In this document: one piece after another, positions 17,174 to 26,836 of the stretch
Layout of the letters: each line of letters starts with the position of its first letter
How positions within the stretch are numbered: position 1 is the stretch's first letter
DNA from: an uncultured Bacteroidota bacterium
Lineage (GTDB): Bacteria; Bacteroidota; Bacteroidia; Bacteroidales; UBA12077
Direction of reading: 5' to 3'
Length of the DNA: 56,999 nucleotides
Assembly (NCBI GenBank): GCA_913055635.1
Contig: CAJXLK010000029.1
Location: forward strand, 1 to 56,999
The notes under the pieces: model-generated
Told to the model about the DNA's origin: nothing
The model's input: only the letters and a program-made list of their open reading frames with translations
Databases searched by the model: none
Position numbers and translations under genes: made by a program

Positions 17174-17980
17174 ATGAAAACGATGGTAGGCATTTTTATG
17201 GGCCTGTTGTTATGGCCGGCTTTGGTGGCCGGCCAAAGCACTGATACCCTGAATCAGACGGACCGGCAGGGAGAAAGACACGGGTTATGGATCAAAAAAT
17301 ACAGCAACGGCCAGGTTCAATACCGCGGGCATTTTAACCATGGTGAGCCGGTCGGGACTTTCAAACGTTTCTATCCCAATGGCAATCGAAAAGCGGTGAT
17401 GCAGCATGATCGCTCCCGGGGGGTCTATGCGCAATTATTTGACCGGAAGGGAAAAAAGCGGGCCGAGGGTTTGTATGTTGACAGAAAAAAAGACAGCACC
17501 TGGCGCTTTTATAGCCGCAACGGGCAACTGGTATTGAGCGAATCTTACCGACAGGGCCAGCGGCACGGGGCTTCCATTAAATACTATCCCAATGGAGACA
17601 CCGCCCAGGTGACAAACTGGCAAAAGGGACGGAAAGCGGGCCCCTATAAGCAATTCTTCCCCAGCGGCAGGCCCAAAATGATTGCCCAATACAAAAATGG
17701 AGAGCTCCACGGGCCATTTACCATTTTCTTTCCCAATGGCCTCAAAGAAATTGAGGGGACCTATCAAAACGACCTACGCCATGGCAAATGGGTTTATTTT
17801 AGCAAGAAAGCCGATACTTCAAGGGTACTCAATTATAGAAACGGAGAGCCGCTAAATGAAGAAGCCCTGGAGCTCAAGGAATCTCAAAGGTTGCAGGAGC
17901 TGGAAAACAACAAGGGAAAATTTGGCGATCCCCGGCAAATGCTCAGGCCCAATAGAGGCCGTCGCAGACCGCGCCCCTGA
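17174..17980 (+). CDS. Secreted MORN/YwqK-repeat protein
   Basis: A 268-residue exported protein. The ATG at 17174 (MKTMVGIFMGLLLWPALVAG) gives a clean signal peptide; the open frame extends 33 codons further upstream without support. The mature part is a series of about 23-residue repeats of the type HGxWxxYxxNGQxxxxGxY, seen in QGERHGLWIKKYSNGQVQY, GEPVGTFKRFYPNGNRK and GELHGPFTIFFPNGLKEIE. Such MORN-like beta-hairpin repeats are often annotated as YwqK-family antitoxin-like; no toxin partner is visible, so that label should not be taken as function. The C-terminus is basic (PNRGRRRPRP). Location is probably periplasmic or surface-exposed. Confidence 0.85.
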   Translation: MKTMVGIFMGLLLWPALVAGQSTDTLNQTDRQGERHGLWIKKYSNGQVQYRGHFNHGEPVGTFKRFYPNGNRKAVMQHDRSRGVYAQLFDRKGKKRAEGLYVDRKKDSTWRFYSRNGQLVLSESYRQGQRHGASIKYYPNGDTAQVTNWQKGRKAGPYKQFFPSGRPKMIAQYKNGELHGPFTIFFPNGLKEIEGTYQNDLRHGKWVYFSKKADTSRVLNYRNGEPLNEEALELKESQRLQELENNKGKFGDPRQMLRPNRGRRRPRP

Positions 17981-18052
17981 GGCGAATATTTAACCCGGGG
18001 CAGATGGAGAGAACAGGTTAATCCCCGTCTGACCTGACTAAAAAAGCAGCCC

Positions 18053-19714
18053 ATGAAAAAAAACTACATGCTCTTGTTCCTTTTGTTTTTCCTCGCCCTG
18101 CCGCTTCTTCGAGCCCAGGAATCCAGATATGCGGTATATCTGACCGACAAGGACACCGCCCACAGTTCTTATTCGCTGGAAGATCCCGGGGCCTTCCTGT
18201 CCGAAAGGGCCCTACAAAGACGTGAGCGCCAAGGCATTGAGCTGGATCTTCGGGACCTGCCGGTGGCCCCGCGTTACCTGGACAGCATCCGCCCCCGGGT
18301 AAAGCGCATCCAAAACAGATCAAAATGGTTGAACCTGGTGGTTATAGAAGCCCCGGATACCACCGTTGCCGAGCTAAACAAAAAAAACTTCGTCCAATCC
18401 ACCCGGCGCATTGCCCCGGTTGACCCGCCCGCCTCAGAGTCTCCAAAGAAAGGGCTTTCAGACCTGGACACCACCGAAAAAAAGGCTGCCCAAATGGCCT
18501 TTGATTCTTCCCTGTATGGATACACCTGGCACCAAACAAAAATGCTCAATGGCCACCTTTTGCATCAGGCGGGTTATCAGGGCGAAAACATGCTTATCGC
18601 GGTGCTCGACGCCGGTTTTCAAAATGTTGACGTGCTTCCGGTTTTTGACAGCCTCCGGGCCTTTGGTCAAATACGAGGAACGCATGATTTTGAGGACCAT
18701 GATGGGTCGGTTTATGAACACCATCAACACGGAACGATGGTTTTATCGGTCATGGCCGGGAATATACCGGGGGTATACCGGGGCACGGCTCCCAGGGCAG
18801 ACTACCTGTTATGCAGAACCGAAGTCACCCGCTCGGAATACATCTCAGAAGAATACAACTGGATTGCAGCTGCCGAATATGCAGATAGTGCCGGTGCAGA
18901 CCTAATCAACAGCTCGCTGGGATACTCCACCTTCGATGATTCCGCCCAGGACCATTCCTATCAGGAAATGGACGGGAATACCACCCCGATAACCCGGGCT
19001 GCTGACCTGGCTGCTTCCAGGGGCATGATGGTGGTCTCAAGTGCCGGCAATCAGGGCAATGATCCCTGGCACTACATTGGGGCCCCGGCCGATGCCGATA
19101 GCATCATCACGGCTGGGGCAGTCGGTCCTCACGGCGATTATGTCTCATTCAGCTCAACCGGCCCCACCTTCGACGAGCGCATCAAACCGGAAGTAGCAGC
19201 CCAGGGCCTGATGACCGCCGTGCAAAACGTCGACTCCTCGTTTGTGGCCGGAAGCGGTACCTCGTTTTCCGCCCCCATCATTACAGGATTAACCGCTTGC
19301 CTGTGGCAAAAATTCCGCCAACGTACCCCCATGGAAATCCGCGAAAAAATACTTCGCTCAGCCAGCCAGTATCAAAACCCGGATTCACTGACCGGATATG
19401 GCATCCCCAATTTTAGCGCTTCCGCACAACTCTCCCTGGAAAAACTCGGGCAAAAATCCATCCGGGTCTACCCCATCCCTTTCAAATCGCATTTTTTCAT
19501 TGATCTGCCCTTAAGCCCCAAAAAAGAACAAACCCTAACCATTGAAATATACGACATGATGGGGCGAAAAATATACCTGAACCGATACACCGGGATGATC
19601 CCTACCGGACGGATTCGGATCGATAGCCTGAGCAACCGCAGCCCGGGAATCTATTTGCTTCAGCTCTCTATCGATCAACAAATCCTGTTAAAGAAAAAAC
19701 TGCTCAAGCAATGA
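18053..19714 (+). CDS. S8 subtilisin-like protease with type IX secretion sorting domain
   Basis: A 553-residue secreted serine protease. A signal peptide (residues 1-21) is followed by an N-terminal propeptide-like region (about 25-125). The catalytic triad is complete: D186 in IAVLDAGFQ, H226 in HHQHGTMVLSVMAG and S404 in GSGTSFSAP, with the oxyanion Asn in SSAGNQGN. The last 85 residues (from about KSIRVYPIPF, including IEIYDMMGRKIY and GIYLLQL) are a type A C-terminal sorting domain, which directs export by the type IX secretion system to the cell surface or medium. It implies that the host has T9SS and probably uses the protease for nutrition or surface processing. Confidence 0.95.
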   Translation: MKKNYMLLFLLFFLALPLLRAQESRYAVYLTDKDTAHSSYSLEDPGAFLSERALQRRERQGIELDLRDLPVAPRYLDSIRPRVKRIQNRSKWLNLVVIEAPDTTVAELNKKNFVQSTRRIAPVDPPASESPKKGLSDLDTTEKKAAQMAFDSSLYGYTWHQTKMLNGHLLHQAGYQGENMLIAVLDAGFQNVDVLPVFDSLRAFGQIRGTHDFEDHDGSVYEHHQHGTMVLSVMAGNIPGVYRGTAPRADYLLCRTEVTRSEYISEEYNWIAAAEYADSAGADLINSSLGYSTFDDSAQDHSYQEMDGNTTPITRAADLAASRGMMVVSSAGNQGNDPWHYIGAPADADSIITAGAVGPHGDYVSFSSTGPTFDERIKPEVAAQGLMTAVQNVDSSFVAGSGTSFSAPIITGLTACLWQKFRQRTPMEIREKILRSASQYQNPDSLTGYGIPNFSASAQLSLEKLGQKSIRVYPIPFKSHFFIDLPLSPKKEQTLTIEIYDMMGRKIYLNRYTGMIPTGRIRIDSLSNRSPGIYLLQLSIDQQILLKKKLLKQ

Positions 19715-19821
19715 AAAAGAGCCCCCAGTGGAAGTTTTAGAGATAAATTGACCAGACCGATGCCGTCGAATGAACCCCATGGTGCTTGATAAAAGGCCAC
19801 AAATACTCAAAAAAACAATCC

Positions 19822-21204
19822 ATGAACCAAGAATTCACATTACTGGAGCTCAACCGTAAAATCAAAGATACCCTGAACCAAGGATTTCCGCAGTATTACT
19901 GGGTAATTGCAGAAATCAGCGAGATGAAGGTCAACCGAAAAGGCCATTGTTACCTTGACCTGGTTGAAAAAGATGAGGCCACAGACCGGATCATCGCCAA
20001 AGCCCGGGGGATGATATGGGCTTATACCTTTCGGATGCTCCGGCCCTATTTTGAAAACACCACCGGCCAGCCGTTTCAGGCGGGTCTGAAAATCCTGGTT
20101 CAAACCACGGTGGAATTCCATGAACTGTATGGATTAGGCCTGCATATCAAAGACATCGAACCCAGCTACACCCTGGGTGAGATGGCCCGCAAGAGGATGG
20201 AAACCATCCGGAAACTGGAGCAGGAAGGCATCATGAAAATGAACCAGCAACTTGCCCTGGCCCGCGTTCCTCAAAAAATAGCGGTCATCTCCTCTCAAAC
20301 GGCCGCCGGCTATAAGGATTTTATGGAACAACTCCGCCACAACCCGTATGGCTATGTCTTCTATCCCAAATTATTCCCCGCCTTCATGCAGGGCGATCAG
20401 GCCGAATCTTCAATTATCGAAGCCCTGGAAGCGATCTATCAATACGAACATATTTTTGACGTGGTGGCCATCATCCGCGGGGGAGGAGCCCAAGCCGATC
20501 TGAGCTGTTTTGACCAGTATACCCTTGCCGCCCACGTAGCTCAGTTTCCCATGCCCGTTATCAGCGGCATCGGCCACGAAAAAGATGAATCAGTGGTTGA
20601 CCTGGTGGTGCACACCCAACTGAAAACCCCCACTGCCGTGGCCGATTTTCTGGTTAACCGGGCTTACGAATTTGAAGAAAACCTGCTGGGATTAAGGGAT
20701 GAAATTGTCCAGCAAACCAACCGGTTCATTCAGACCGAATACCAGCGCCAGCAAAACCTCTCAGGCCGGATCGGGCCCAATGTCAAAAACCTGCTGGACC
20801 GCAACAAAACCCGGCTGGAAAGGAAAGCCGAAAAGATGACCCACCACAACCAGATGTTCATCCAGACCCAAAAACAAAAGCTCAAGGACTACAGCGCCCG
20901 TATGTCCAACACCGCTCAAAGGATACTGCAAAATGCCGCCTACGATCTGAATCATCTGGAAGGACAAACCCCCCGCGCTGTCCAAAAATATTTGCAGAAC
21001 CAAAAAAACAGCCTGGAACACCTGGAAAAAGCCAAAAAACACCTGGATCCCCAAAATGTGCTGAAGCGCGGATTTTCCATTACCCAAAGAAACGGGCAAA
21101 CCCTTACTTCATCACAACAGGTTAATGCCGGGGATACCCTGATTACCCATCTCTATGACGGAAAAATTCAGAGTACGGTCAAGGATAAAAACCATCAACC
21201 TTAA
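19822..21204 (+). CDS. xseA: Exodeoxyribonuclease VII large subunit
   Basis: A 460-residue catalytic subunit of ExoVII, which degrades single-stranded DNA from both ends with the small XseB subunits. The N-terminal OB fold (FTLLELNRKIKDTLNQGF, YYWVIAEISEMKVN, GHCYLDLVEKD) is followed by the nuclease domain with VIIRGGGAQADLSCFD, PVISGIGHEKDESVVDLV and KTPTAVADFLV. A long coiled coil follows, then the C-terminal VLKRGFSIT segment. The ATG at 19822 (MNQEF) is favoured over 19786. Its partner xseB is on the same strand at 26616, separated by two histidine-kinase genes. Confidence 0.96.
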   Translation: MNQEFTLLELNRKIKDTLNQGFPQYYWVIAEISEMKVNRKGHCYLDLVEKDEATDRIIAKARGMIWAYTFRMLRPYFENTTGQPFQAGLKILVQTTVEFHELYGLGLHIKDIEPSYTLGEMARKRMETIRKLEQEGIMKMNQQLALARVPQKIAVISSQTAAGYKDFMEQLRHNPYGYVFYPKLFPAFMQGDQAESSIIEALEAIYQYEHIFDVVAIIRGGGAQADLSCFDQYTLAAHVAQFPMPVISGIGHEKDESVVDLVVHTQLKTPTAVADFLVNRAYEFEENLLGLRDEIVQQTNRFIQTEYQRQQNLSGRIGPNVKNLLDRNKTRLERKAEKMTHHNQMFIQTQKQKLKDYSARMSNTAQRILQNAAYDLNHLEGQTPRAVQKYLQNQKNSLEHLEKAKKHLDPQNVLKRGFSITQRNGQTLTSSQQVNAGDTLITHLYDGKIQSTVKDKNHQP

Positions 21205-21289
21205 AAGGTTTTGGCATTTGTGTCTTATTTTTCTAAATTTATTGTTATTTTTCACCCCAGAATTTAAGCATTTGTTGTCATAACATTAC

Positions 21290-23608
21290 ATGGCCAAAGG
21301 ATTTAAAATACTGGGTTTCTTTTTACCCCTGTGCATCATCAGCCTGTATATTGGTATACAGGATATTAAGGCTGGCCCCGCCGACAGCTTAAAAAAACTG
21401 ATTCCCCGACGTTCGGGGGTCGAAAAGACGCAGTTGCTCAATCGCATCTCGAGGGCTTACTGGCAGGCCTCGCCCGATTCCAGTTTGAAATATGCCCGAA
21501 AAGCTCTGGACAATGCCCAAAAAATCAACCATCAGGGAGCCATTTCTGATGCCTATAACCGGATGGGCAATGCATATTATTTTTTGCAGGATACGGCCCA
21601 GGCATTAAAGTATTACAGGCGAAGCCTTAAAATCCGCAAGCAACTGGACGATCCCGCCCGGATGTTCCAGATATACAACAACCTGGGGGTTTATTACCTG
21701 AATTCTCCCCATCCGCAAAAAGCCCTCTCCTACTATCAAAAAGCCCTTAAAATAAGTCAGAAGGCCGAAAACAAAACAAATATTGCCAGCAGCCGCTCTG
21801 CCCTGGGTAGCTATTTCCAGTCAGTCAACAATTATCAAAAGGCCATCGAACATTACCTGAAAGCATTGGAGATTTTCCGTTCCCTGGAGGATACCCTCCA
21901 GATGGGCATTACCTATACGGATTTAGGGAGGATCTACCGAAATATCAGCAGTTACGACAGAGCCCTTAAATATTATTTGCAAGCCATCCCCTTGCTCAAA
22001 GAAGCCAACAACCGGGCAAGTCTGGCCTCGGCCTATAACGAGACCGGGATTATCCATATGACCATTGATGATTTCGACAAAGCCCTGGAATATTACAACA
22101 AAGCCCTCACAGAGCTTGAAAAAATGGGAAATCAGGACCAAATGGCCATGATTTATAACAACATCGGCATTATATACGACGATCAGGCCAACAATGACAA
22201 AGCCCTGGAATATTATCGCAAATCGCTGGAGACCGATAAAAAAGCCAATGACATCAATGGAATGGCCAGTTCACTGAACAACATCGGATTGATCCATTAT
22301 GAAATGGAGCATTATACCCAAGCCCTGGAATATTTAAGAGAAGCCCTTCAATATGCCTATGACCTTAATGACCAACACAAAATAGCCAATACCAGCAACA
22401 ACATCGGGGAGGTGCTGATTCATACCGGTGACTATCAAAAGGCCCACAAAGCGATCGCCAGGGGCTTAACCCTGTCCAGGCAGATCCATGCTGACCAGTA
22501 TAAAAACGAGAGTTATGAACTCCTCTCTAAATTATATGAACATCAGGGCAACCACCAAAAAGCCCTCACCTATTTTAAAAAGCACCATCGCTTGAATGAT
22601 ACCATTTTCTCGGAAGAAAAACAAAACCGAATCAGTGAGATACAAATCAAATACGAAACCGAGAAAAAGGAAAAAGAAATTGAGCTGCTGAAAAAAGACA
22701 ACAAGATTAACAAACTGGAAATCAAACGACAAAAATCCTTCAGAAATTATATTGCCATTGTGGCCATTCTCCTGCTTGCCCTGGCTATACTCGCCTATAA
22801 CCGGTTCAACCTTAAAAAGAAAAATGCCCGGATCCTGGAGAAGAAAAACCAACAGCTCAGCGAAGCCAATATCAAATTGAGGGAATCGGAAAACAACCTG
22901 AGAAAACTCAATGCCACCAAGGACAAGTTCTTCTCGATCATCGCCCATGACTTAAAAAATCCGTTTCATGCTTTGTTTGGTTTTTCTGAAGAGATGTACA
23001 AAAACATTGACCGCATCAGCAAAGATGAAATCAGGGAATATGGCAAAGCCATACACGAAGCCACCCAAAATCTTTACAATCTGCTGCAGAACCTGCTCAA
23101 GTGGTCGAGGTCACAGTTAGGCAGCATGAGCCTGCAGCCCCAAAAGCTGCATCTTCGCAATGCCACCGATGAGATCATATCGCTGTTGAGGATCAATGCC
23201 GATGAAAAGGACATTGCCATTGAAAACGACATTGACCCCCAGGTGATGGCCTATGTAGATCAAAATATATTTGACACGGTGGTGCGCAACTTGCTCAACA
23301 ATGCCATCAAGTTCACCGATAAGGGAGGCTCCGTCAAAATCAGGGCCCGGGTAGAAAATGGACAGACCAATGTGGCCATTTCTGACACGGGACGGGGGAT
23401 CCCGTCAACTCATCTGAAAACCCTCTTTACGATGGACAACAATCAATCCACCGAAGGCACCTCCAATGAGCAGGGGACCGGATTGGGGCTGATCCTTTGT
23501 AAAGAGCTGATTGAAAAAAGCAACGGCACCATATGGGCTGAGAGTTCCCCCGGGGAAGGCAGCACCTTTAATTTTACCCTGCCGGTTGAACCTGAGAAAA
23601 AACAATAA
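21290..23608 (+). CDS. TPR-containing membrane sensor histidine kinase (first of a tandem pair)
   Basis: A 772-residue hybrid of a sensor and a kinase. An N-terminal signal/anchor segment (about 8-23) is followed by roughly nine TPR units (about 50-440, consensus A-x-x-YNNIGxIYxxxxxYxKALEYYxKAL) that should lie in the periplasm. Next come a coiled coil, one transmembrane helix (about 486-504) and a second coiled coil. The HisKA box FFSIIAHDLKNPF has the phosphoacceptor at H553. The ATPase domain has N-box NLLNNAIKF, DTGRGI and GTGLGL. It probably senses a protein or envelope state through TPR contacts. No response regulator is adjacent. It ends 67 bases before the second kinase. Confidence 0.93.
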   Translation: MAKGFKILGFFLPLCIISLYIGIQDIKAGPADSLKKLIPRRSGVEKTQLLNRISRAYWQASPDSSLKYARKALDNAQKINHQGAISDAYNRMGNAYYFLQDTAQALKYYRRSLKIRKQLDDPARMFQIYNNLGVYYLNSPHPQKALSYYQKALKISQKAENKTNIASSRSALGSYFQSVNNYQKAIEHYLKALEIFRSLEDTLQMGITYTDLGRIYRNISSYDRALKYYLQAIPLLKEANNRASLASAYNETGIIHMTIDDFDKALEYYNKALTELEKMGNQDQMAMIYNNIGIIYDDQANNDKALEYYRKSLETDKKANDINGMASSLNNIGLIHYEMEHYTQALEYLREALQYAYDLNDQHKIANTSNNIGEVLIHTGDYQKAHKAIARGLTLSRQIHADQYKNESYELLSKLYEHQGNHQKALTYFKKHHRLNDTIFSEEKQNRISEIQIKYETEKKEKEIELLKKDNKINKLEIKRQKSFRNYIAIVAILLLALAILAYNRFNLKKKNARILEKKNQQLSEANIKLRESENNLRKLNATKDKFFSIIAHDLKNPFHALFGFSEEMYKNIDRISKDEIREYGKAIHEATQNLYNLLQNLLKWSRSQLGSMSLQPQKLHLRNATDEIISLLRINADEKDIAIENDIDPQVMAYVDQNIFDTVVRNLLNNAIKFTDKGGSVKIRARVENGQTNVAISDTGRGIPSTHLKTLFTMDNNQSTEGTSNEQGTGLGLILCKELIEKSNGTIWAESSPGEGSTFNFTLPVEPEKKQ

Positions 23609-23637
23609 AATCCCCCCGGTTTACCGCATCGTTTTGC

Positions 23638-23645
23638 TATCTTTG
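23638..23645 (+). promoter_or_regulatory. Candidate -7 element for the second TPR kinase
   Basis: TATCTTTG, an exact TAnnTTTG match, ends 30 bases before the ATG at 23676. It would give the second kinase its own transcript. A typical -33 TTTG is not evident. Confidence 0.5.
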
Positions 23646-23675
23646 CTCCTCAATCATCCAGCAAATGAAGGGTTT

Positions 23676-26612
23676 ATGCGTCAGTCAGTTGTAACATTTT
23701 TCCTGGTTCTCATCCTGTTTTTTCCATTAAGGGTTCAGGCAACAGCTGAGGGGGATTCTTTCCCTGTTGATAGTTTAAAAGAACTGGCATCGCGGAATCA
23801 GGGGGCAGCAAAGATGGATCTATACCTTCAAATAGCCCGGGTCTATTTGGAGAAGGATCCCGAAAAAAGTCTGGAGTATGGTCAAAAAGCCCGGGATGGG
23901 GGTCAAAGAATCAACTCAAAGCTTCATAGGGCAAGGGCCCTTGAAATCATGGGCCAAGCCCAACATCGTTTGAACCATTACCCAAGGGCAAGGGCCCACC
24001 TGGATAAGGCAGTGGATATATTCAAAGAGTTGGGCCATACCGGGCATTTGCACTCGAGTTGTTTCCATCTGGGCAAGACCTATTATAAACTGGGCCTTCA
24101 CCGGAAGAGTGACAGCTGTTACCGGCAGGCCCTGGAAATGGCTCGGCAAATGGACGAGCCGGAAAAGCTCGGGAACCTCTACAACAAAATGGGTCTGAAC
24201 CAGAAAAAGAACAACGCCTATCCACAGGCTTACCGGCATCATCAGAAAGCCCTGGAAATTTATCAATCACTGAATTTGGCAGAGGGTAAAGCCAACACCC
24301 TCAATTATATGGGCAGTCTGCATCTGCAACGGGGCCGGTATGACAGTGCCCGGGTTTACTACCACCGCTCGCTGGAGATCAAACGCCGTATCAAAGACAC
24401 CCTGGGAACCATCAATACCCTGAACAATCTGGCACTGGTTCATAAAAACACCGGTCAGTATGAAAGGGCCATCGAATTGCACCGACAGGCCTACGACCTG
24501 GGCAAGACACTGGACCGCCCCCTGATCCAGGCTTCCATCCTCAACTTCATTGGCAGCGTTCACTTTAAAGTCCACCAGTTTAACCAGGCCCGAAAGCACT
24601 ATCGCCAGGCCCTTGGTCTGAGAAAAAACTCCAATGACAGGCCATCAATGGCCCGTTCCTATAACAACCTCTCCCTGGTATTTAGAAGTACCGAGCAGTA
24701 TGACTCGGCACTGGTTTACATGAAAAAAGCCCTCGAAATCCGAAAAAAACTGGCCAACAAGCACCTGATTGCCTCTTCCCTCAACAACATCGGCAGCATC
24801 TACTGGAAGCAGGGCCAGTATGACCAGGCCCTGCGCTATTACCTGCAGGCTTTGGAAATGAGAAATGCCACCAATGACCAGGAAGGGGTCGCCGCCTCCC
24901 TGAACAACATCGGCATGTTGTATCAGAACATCTATAATTATGAAAAGGCCCTGAATTATTACCAAAAATCGTTAAAAATTAAGCAAAAGCTGGGCCACAA
25001 AAAGGATATCGCTTACACCTATCATATTATCGGAAACTCCTATTACCATCTCGATCAATACCGCCAGGCCCTGAATTATTATCACAAGGGGCTGTCATTG
25101 CGTGAGGAAATCGGCGACCGGCTGTATATAGCTCAATCACACCACAACATAGGCCGTACCTATGCCAGGTTGAATGAATCGGGGCGGGCCCTTGAACATT
25201 ATCAAAAAGCCCGTGAATTAAGGAAAAAGATTGATGACCAGGAAGGGCTCTGCAGCATCCTCAATGATTTGGGCAATTATTACCGCTCCCGCCAGCAACC
25301 CGACAAGGCCCTGAATTATTATCGCCAGGCCATTGACCTGGCCCAGGAAAGCGGAGCCGGCTACTACGCCAGTCTTTGCAGCAGAAAAGCCGGCAAAATC
25401 CAACTTGCACAGGGCCAGACCCGCCAGGGGCTCAACCTGCTTAAGGGCTCGCTCGAAAAAGGAGAAAAAATACCCAATCTGGAACTCATAAAAAATGCAA
25501 GTTACCAACTTTTCCGCCATTACCAGCAAAAAGACCGCCACCCAACCGCACTCGATTACTACATGCAATATGCCCGCACCAAAGACAGCCTCAGCAAACG
25601 TAAAAACAACATGCGGATTCTTGAGACCCAAATGAACTATGAATTATCCAAAAAACAACATGAAATCCGCAAAATAGAAGACCAGGTGGATGAGCTGGCC
25701 CTTGAAAAACAGTTGAAAGAAGCCAAGCTGAAAAGGCAAAGGAACCTGCAGCATTTGCTGGTGGTAATCATCGCCCTGGTGCTTCTCGCCGCCGGTCTGC
25801 TATGGAACCGCTACCGCCTGAAAAAGAAAACCAGTGCCCTGCTTGAAGATCGCTACAACCAGATAAAAAAGGCCAATGAAAAACTTTCCCAATCCGAGCA
25901 ACAACTGCGCAAAGCCAATGCCACCAAAGACAAATTCTTTTCGGTCATTGCCCATGACCTGAAAAATCCTTTCAATGCCCTTTATGGACTGACCGACCAT
26001 ATATCCAAAAACTTTGCCCAACTATCGCGGCAGGAATTGCACCAATACGTCGACTTAATCCATGAATCGGGCGATCAGCTATTGCAGCTGCTTGAAAATC
26101 TCCTTCACTGGTCCCGCAGCCAGCGCGGAAAAATCCGATACAACCCCCAACCGTTGGATCTGAAAGGTATTATGGAAAACACAGCCGGGCTTTTAATGAT
26201 CAATGCCCGCGAAAAAAATCTTTCCGTTGTTCAGCAGCATCACATTGATTCGCCTGTCTACGCCGATGAGGAGATGACCACCACCATTTTGCGCAACCTG
26301 CTCTCCAACGCCATTAAATTTTCCTATTCCGGGGGGCAAATAACCCTGCGCACCCGCCAGTTCAATGGTCAGGTACAGGTGGAAGTCGAGGATCAGGGAA
26401 AAGGTATTCGGCAGGAAGATCAGGATAAATTGTTTAAAGTAGACGAAAGTTTCTCAACCCATGGAACCAGCCAGGAAAAGGGGACCGGGCTGGGTTTGAT
26501 CCTTTGTGCTGAATTCGTTGAAAAACAAGGCGGTAAAATATGGGTAGAAAGTAAGGAAAATAAGGGAAGTTGTTTTAAATTTACATTGCCAGTAGCCGAT
26601 TCAAACAAATGA
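23676..26612 (+). CDS. TPR-containing membrane sensor histidine kinase (second of a tandem pair)
   Basis: A 978-residue paralogue of the preceding kinase with a longer TPR region. The ATG at 23676 (MRQSVVTFFLVLILFFPLRVQA) gives a signal peptide and avoids overlap with the first kinase. Some fourteen TPR-like units fill about residues 35-640. A coiled coil, one transmembrane helix (LLVVIIALVLLAAGLLW) and a second coiled coil follow. The H box is FFSVIAHDLKNPF (His at about 760), and the ATPase domain has NLLSNAIKF, DQGKGI and GTGLGLILC. Parts of the kinase core are near-identical to its neighbour, which supports tandem duplication with divergence in the sensor. xseB starts 3 bases after its stop. 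Confidence 0.93.
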   Translation: MRQSVVTFFLVLILFFPLRVQATAEGDSFPVDSLKELASRNQGAAKMDLYLQIARVYLEKDPEKSLEYGQKARDGGQRINSKLHRARALEIMGQAQHRLNHYPRARAHLDKAVDIFKELGHTGHLHSSCFHLGKTYYKLGLHRKSDSCYRQALEMARQMDEPEKLGNLYNKMGLNQKKNNAYPQAYRHHQKALEIYQSLNLAEGKANTLNYMGSLHLQRGRYDSARVYYHRSLEIKRRIKDTLGTINTLNNLALVHKNTGQYERAIELHRQAYDLGKTLDRPLIQASILNFIGSVHFKVHQFNQARKHYRQALGLRKNSNDRPSMARSYNNLSLVFRSTEQYDSALVYMKKALEIRKKLANKHLIASSLNNIGSIYWKQGQYDQALRYYLQALEMRNATNDQEGVAASLNNIGMLYQNIYNYEKALNYYQKSLKIKQKLGHKKDIAYTYHIIGNSYYHLDQYRQALNYYHKGLSLREEIGDRLYIAQSHHNIGRTYARLNESGRALEHYQKARELRKKIDDQEGLCSILNDLGNYYRSRQQPDKALNYYRQAIDLAQESGAGYYASLCSRKAGKIQLAQGQTRQGLNLLKGSLEKGEKIPNLELIKNASYQLFRHYQQKDRHPTALDYYMQYARTKDSLSKRKNNMRILETQMNYELSKKQHEIRKIEDQVDELALEKQLKEAKLKRQRNLQHLLVVIIALVLLAAGLLWNRYRLKKKTSALLEDRYNQIKKANEKLSQSEQQLRKANATKDKFFSVIAHDLKNPFNALYGLTDHISKNFAQLSRQELHQYVDLIHESGDQLLQLLENLLHWSRSQRGKIRYNPQPLDLKGIMENTAGLLMINAREKNLSVVQQHHIDSPVYADEEMTTTILRNLLSNAIKFSYSGGQITLRTRQFNGQVQVEVEDQGKGIRQEDQDKLFKVDESFSTHGTSQEKGTGLGLILCAEFVEKQGGKIWVESKENKGSCFKFTLPVADSNK

Positions 26613-26615
26613 TTT

Positions 26616-26819
26616 ATGAGCGATCAAGAAATTAAATATGGAGAAGCCATTTCGGAAATCGAAAAGATCCTCAACCAGATTGAACAGGAGGAATTGGATG
26701 TAGACGAGCTCACCTCGAAGGTCAAGCGGGTTTCCGAGTTGCTGGCCCTCTGTCGCAAAAAGCTTCGCACCACGGAAGAACAGGTGGATAAGATTATGAA
26801 GGACATCTCCTCCCAATAG
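26616..26819 (+). CDS. xseB: Exodeoxyribonuclease VII small subunit
   Basis: A 67-residue helical protein that binds the XseA coiled coil to form ExoVII. The pattern YGEAISEIEKILNQIEQEELDVDELTSKVKRVSELLALCRKKLRTTEEQVDKI is the canonical XseB helical hairpin. It starts 3 bases after the stop of the second TPR kinase, so it is probably translated from the same message. It lies about 5.4 kb from xseA, where most bacteria have the two genes adjacent. The gene is convergent with the aspartase gene, whose stop is 17 bases away. Confidence 0.93.
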   Translation: MSDQEIKYGEAISEIEKILNQIEQEELDVDELTSKVKRVSELLALCRKKLRTTEEQVDKIMKDISSQ

Positions 26820-26836
26820 CTTATTTCAATCGGGTT

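Noticed and set aside
17174-17980. Annotation of the MORN-repeat protein as an antitoxin
   Set aside because: The YwqK label arises from repeat similarity only. No toxin gene is adjacent, and the protein has a signal peptide.
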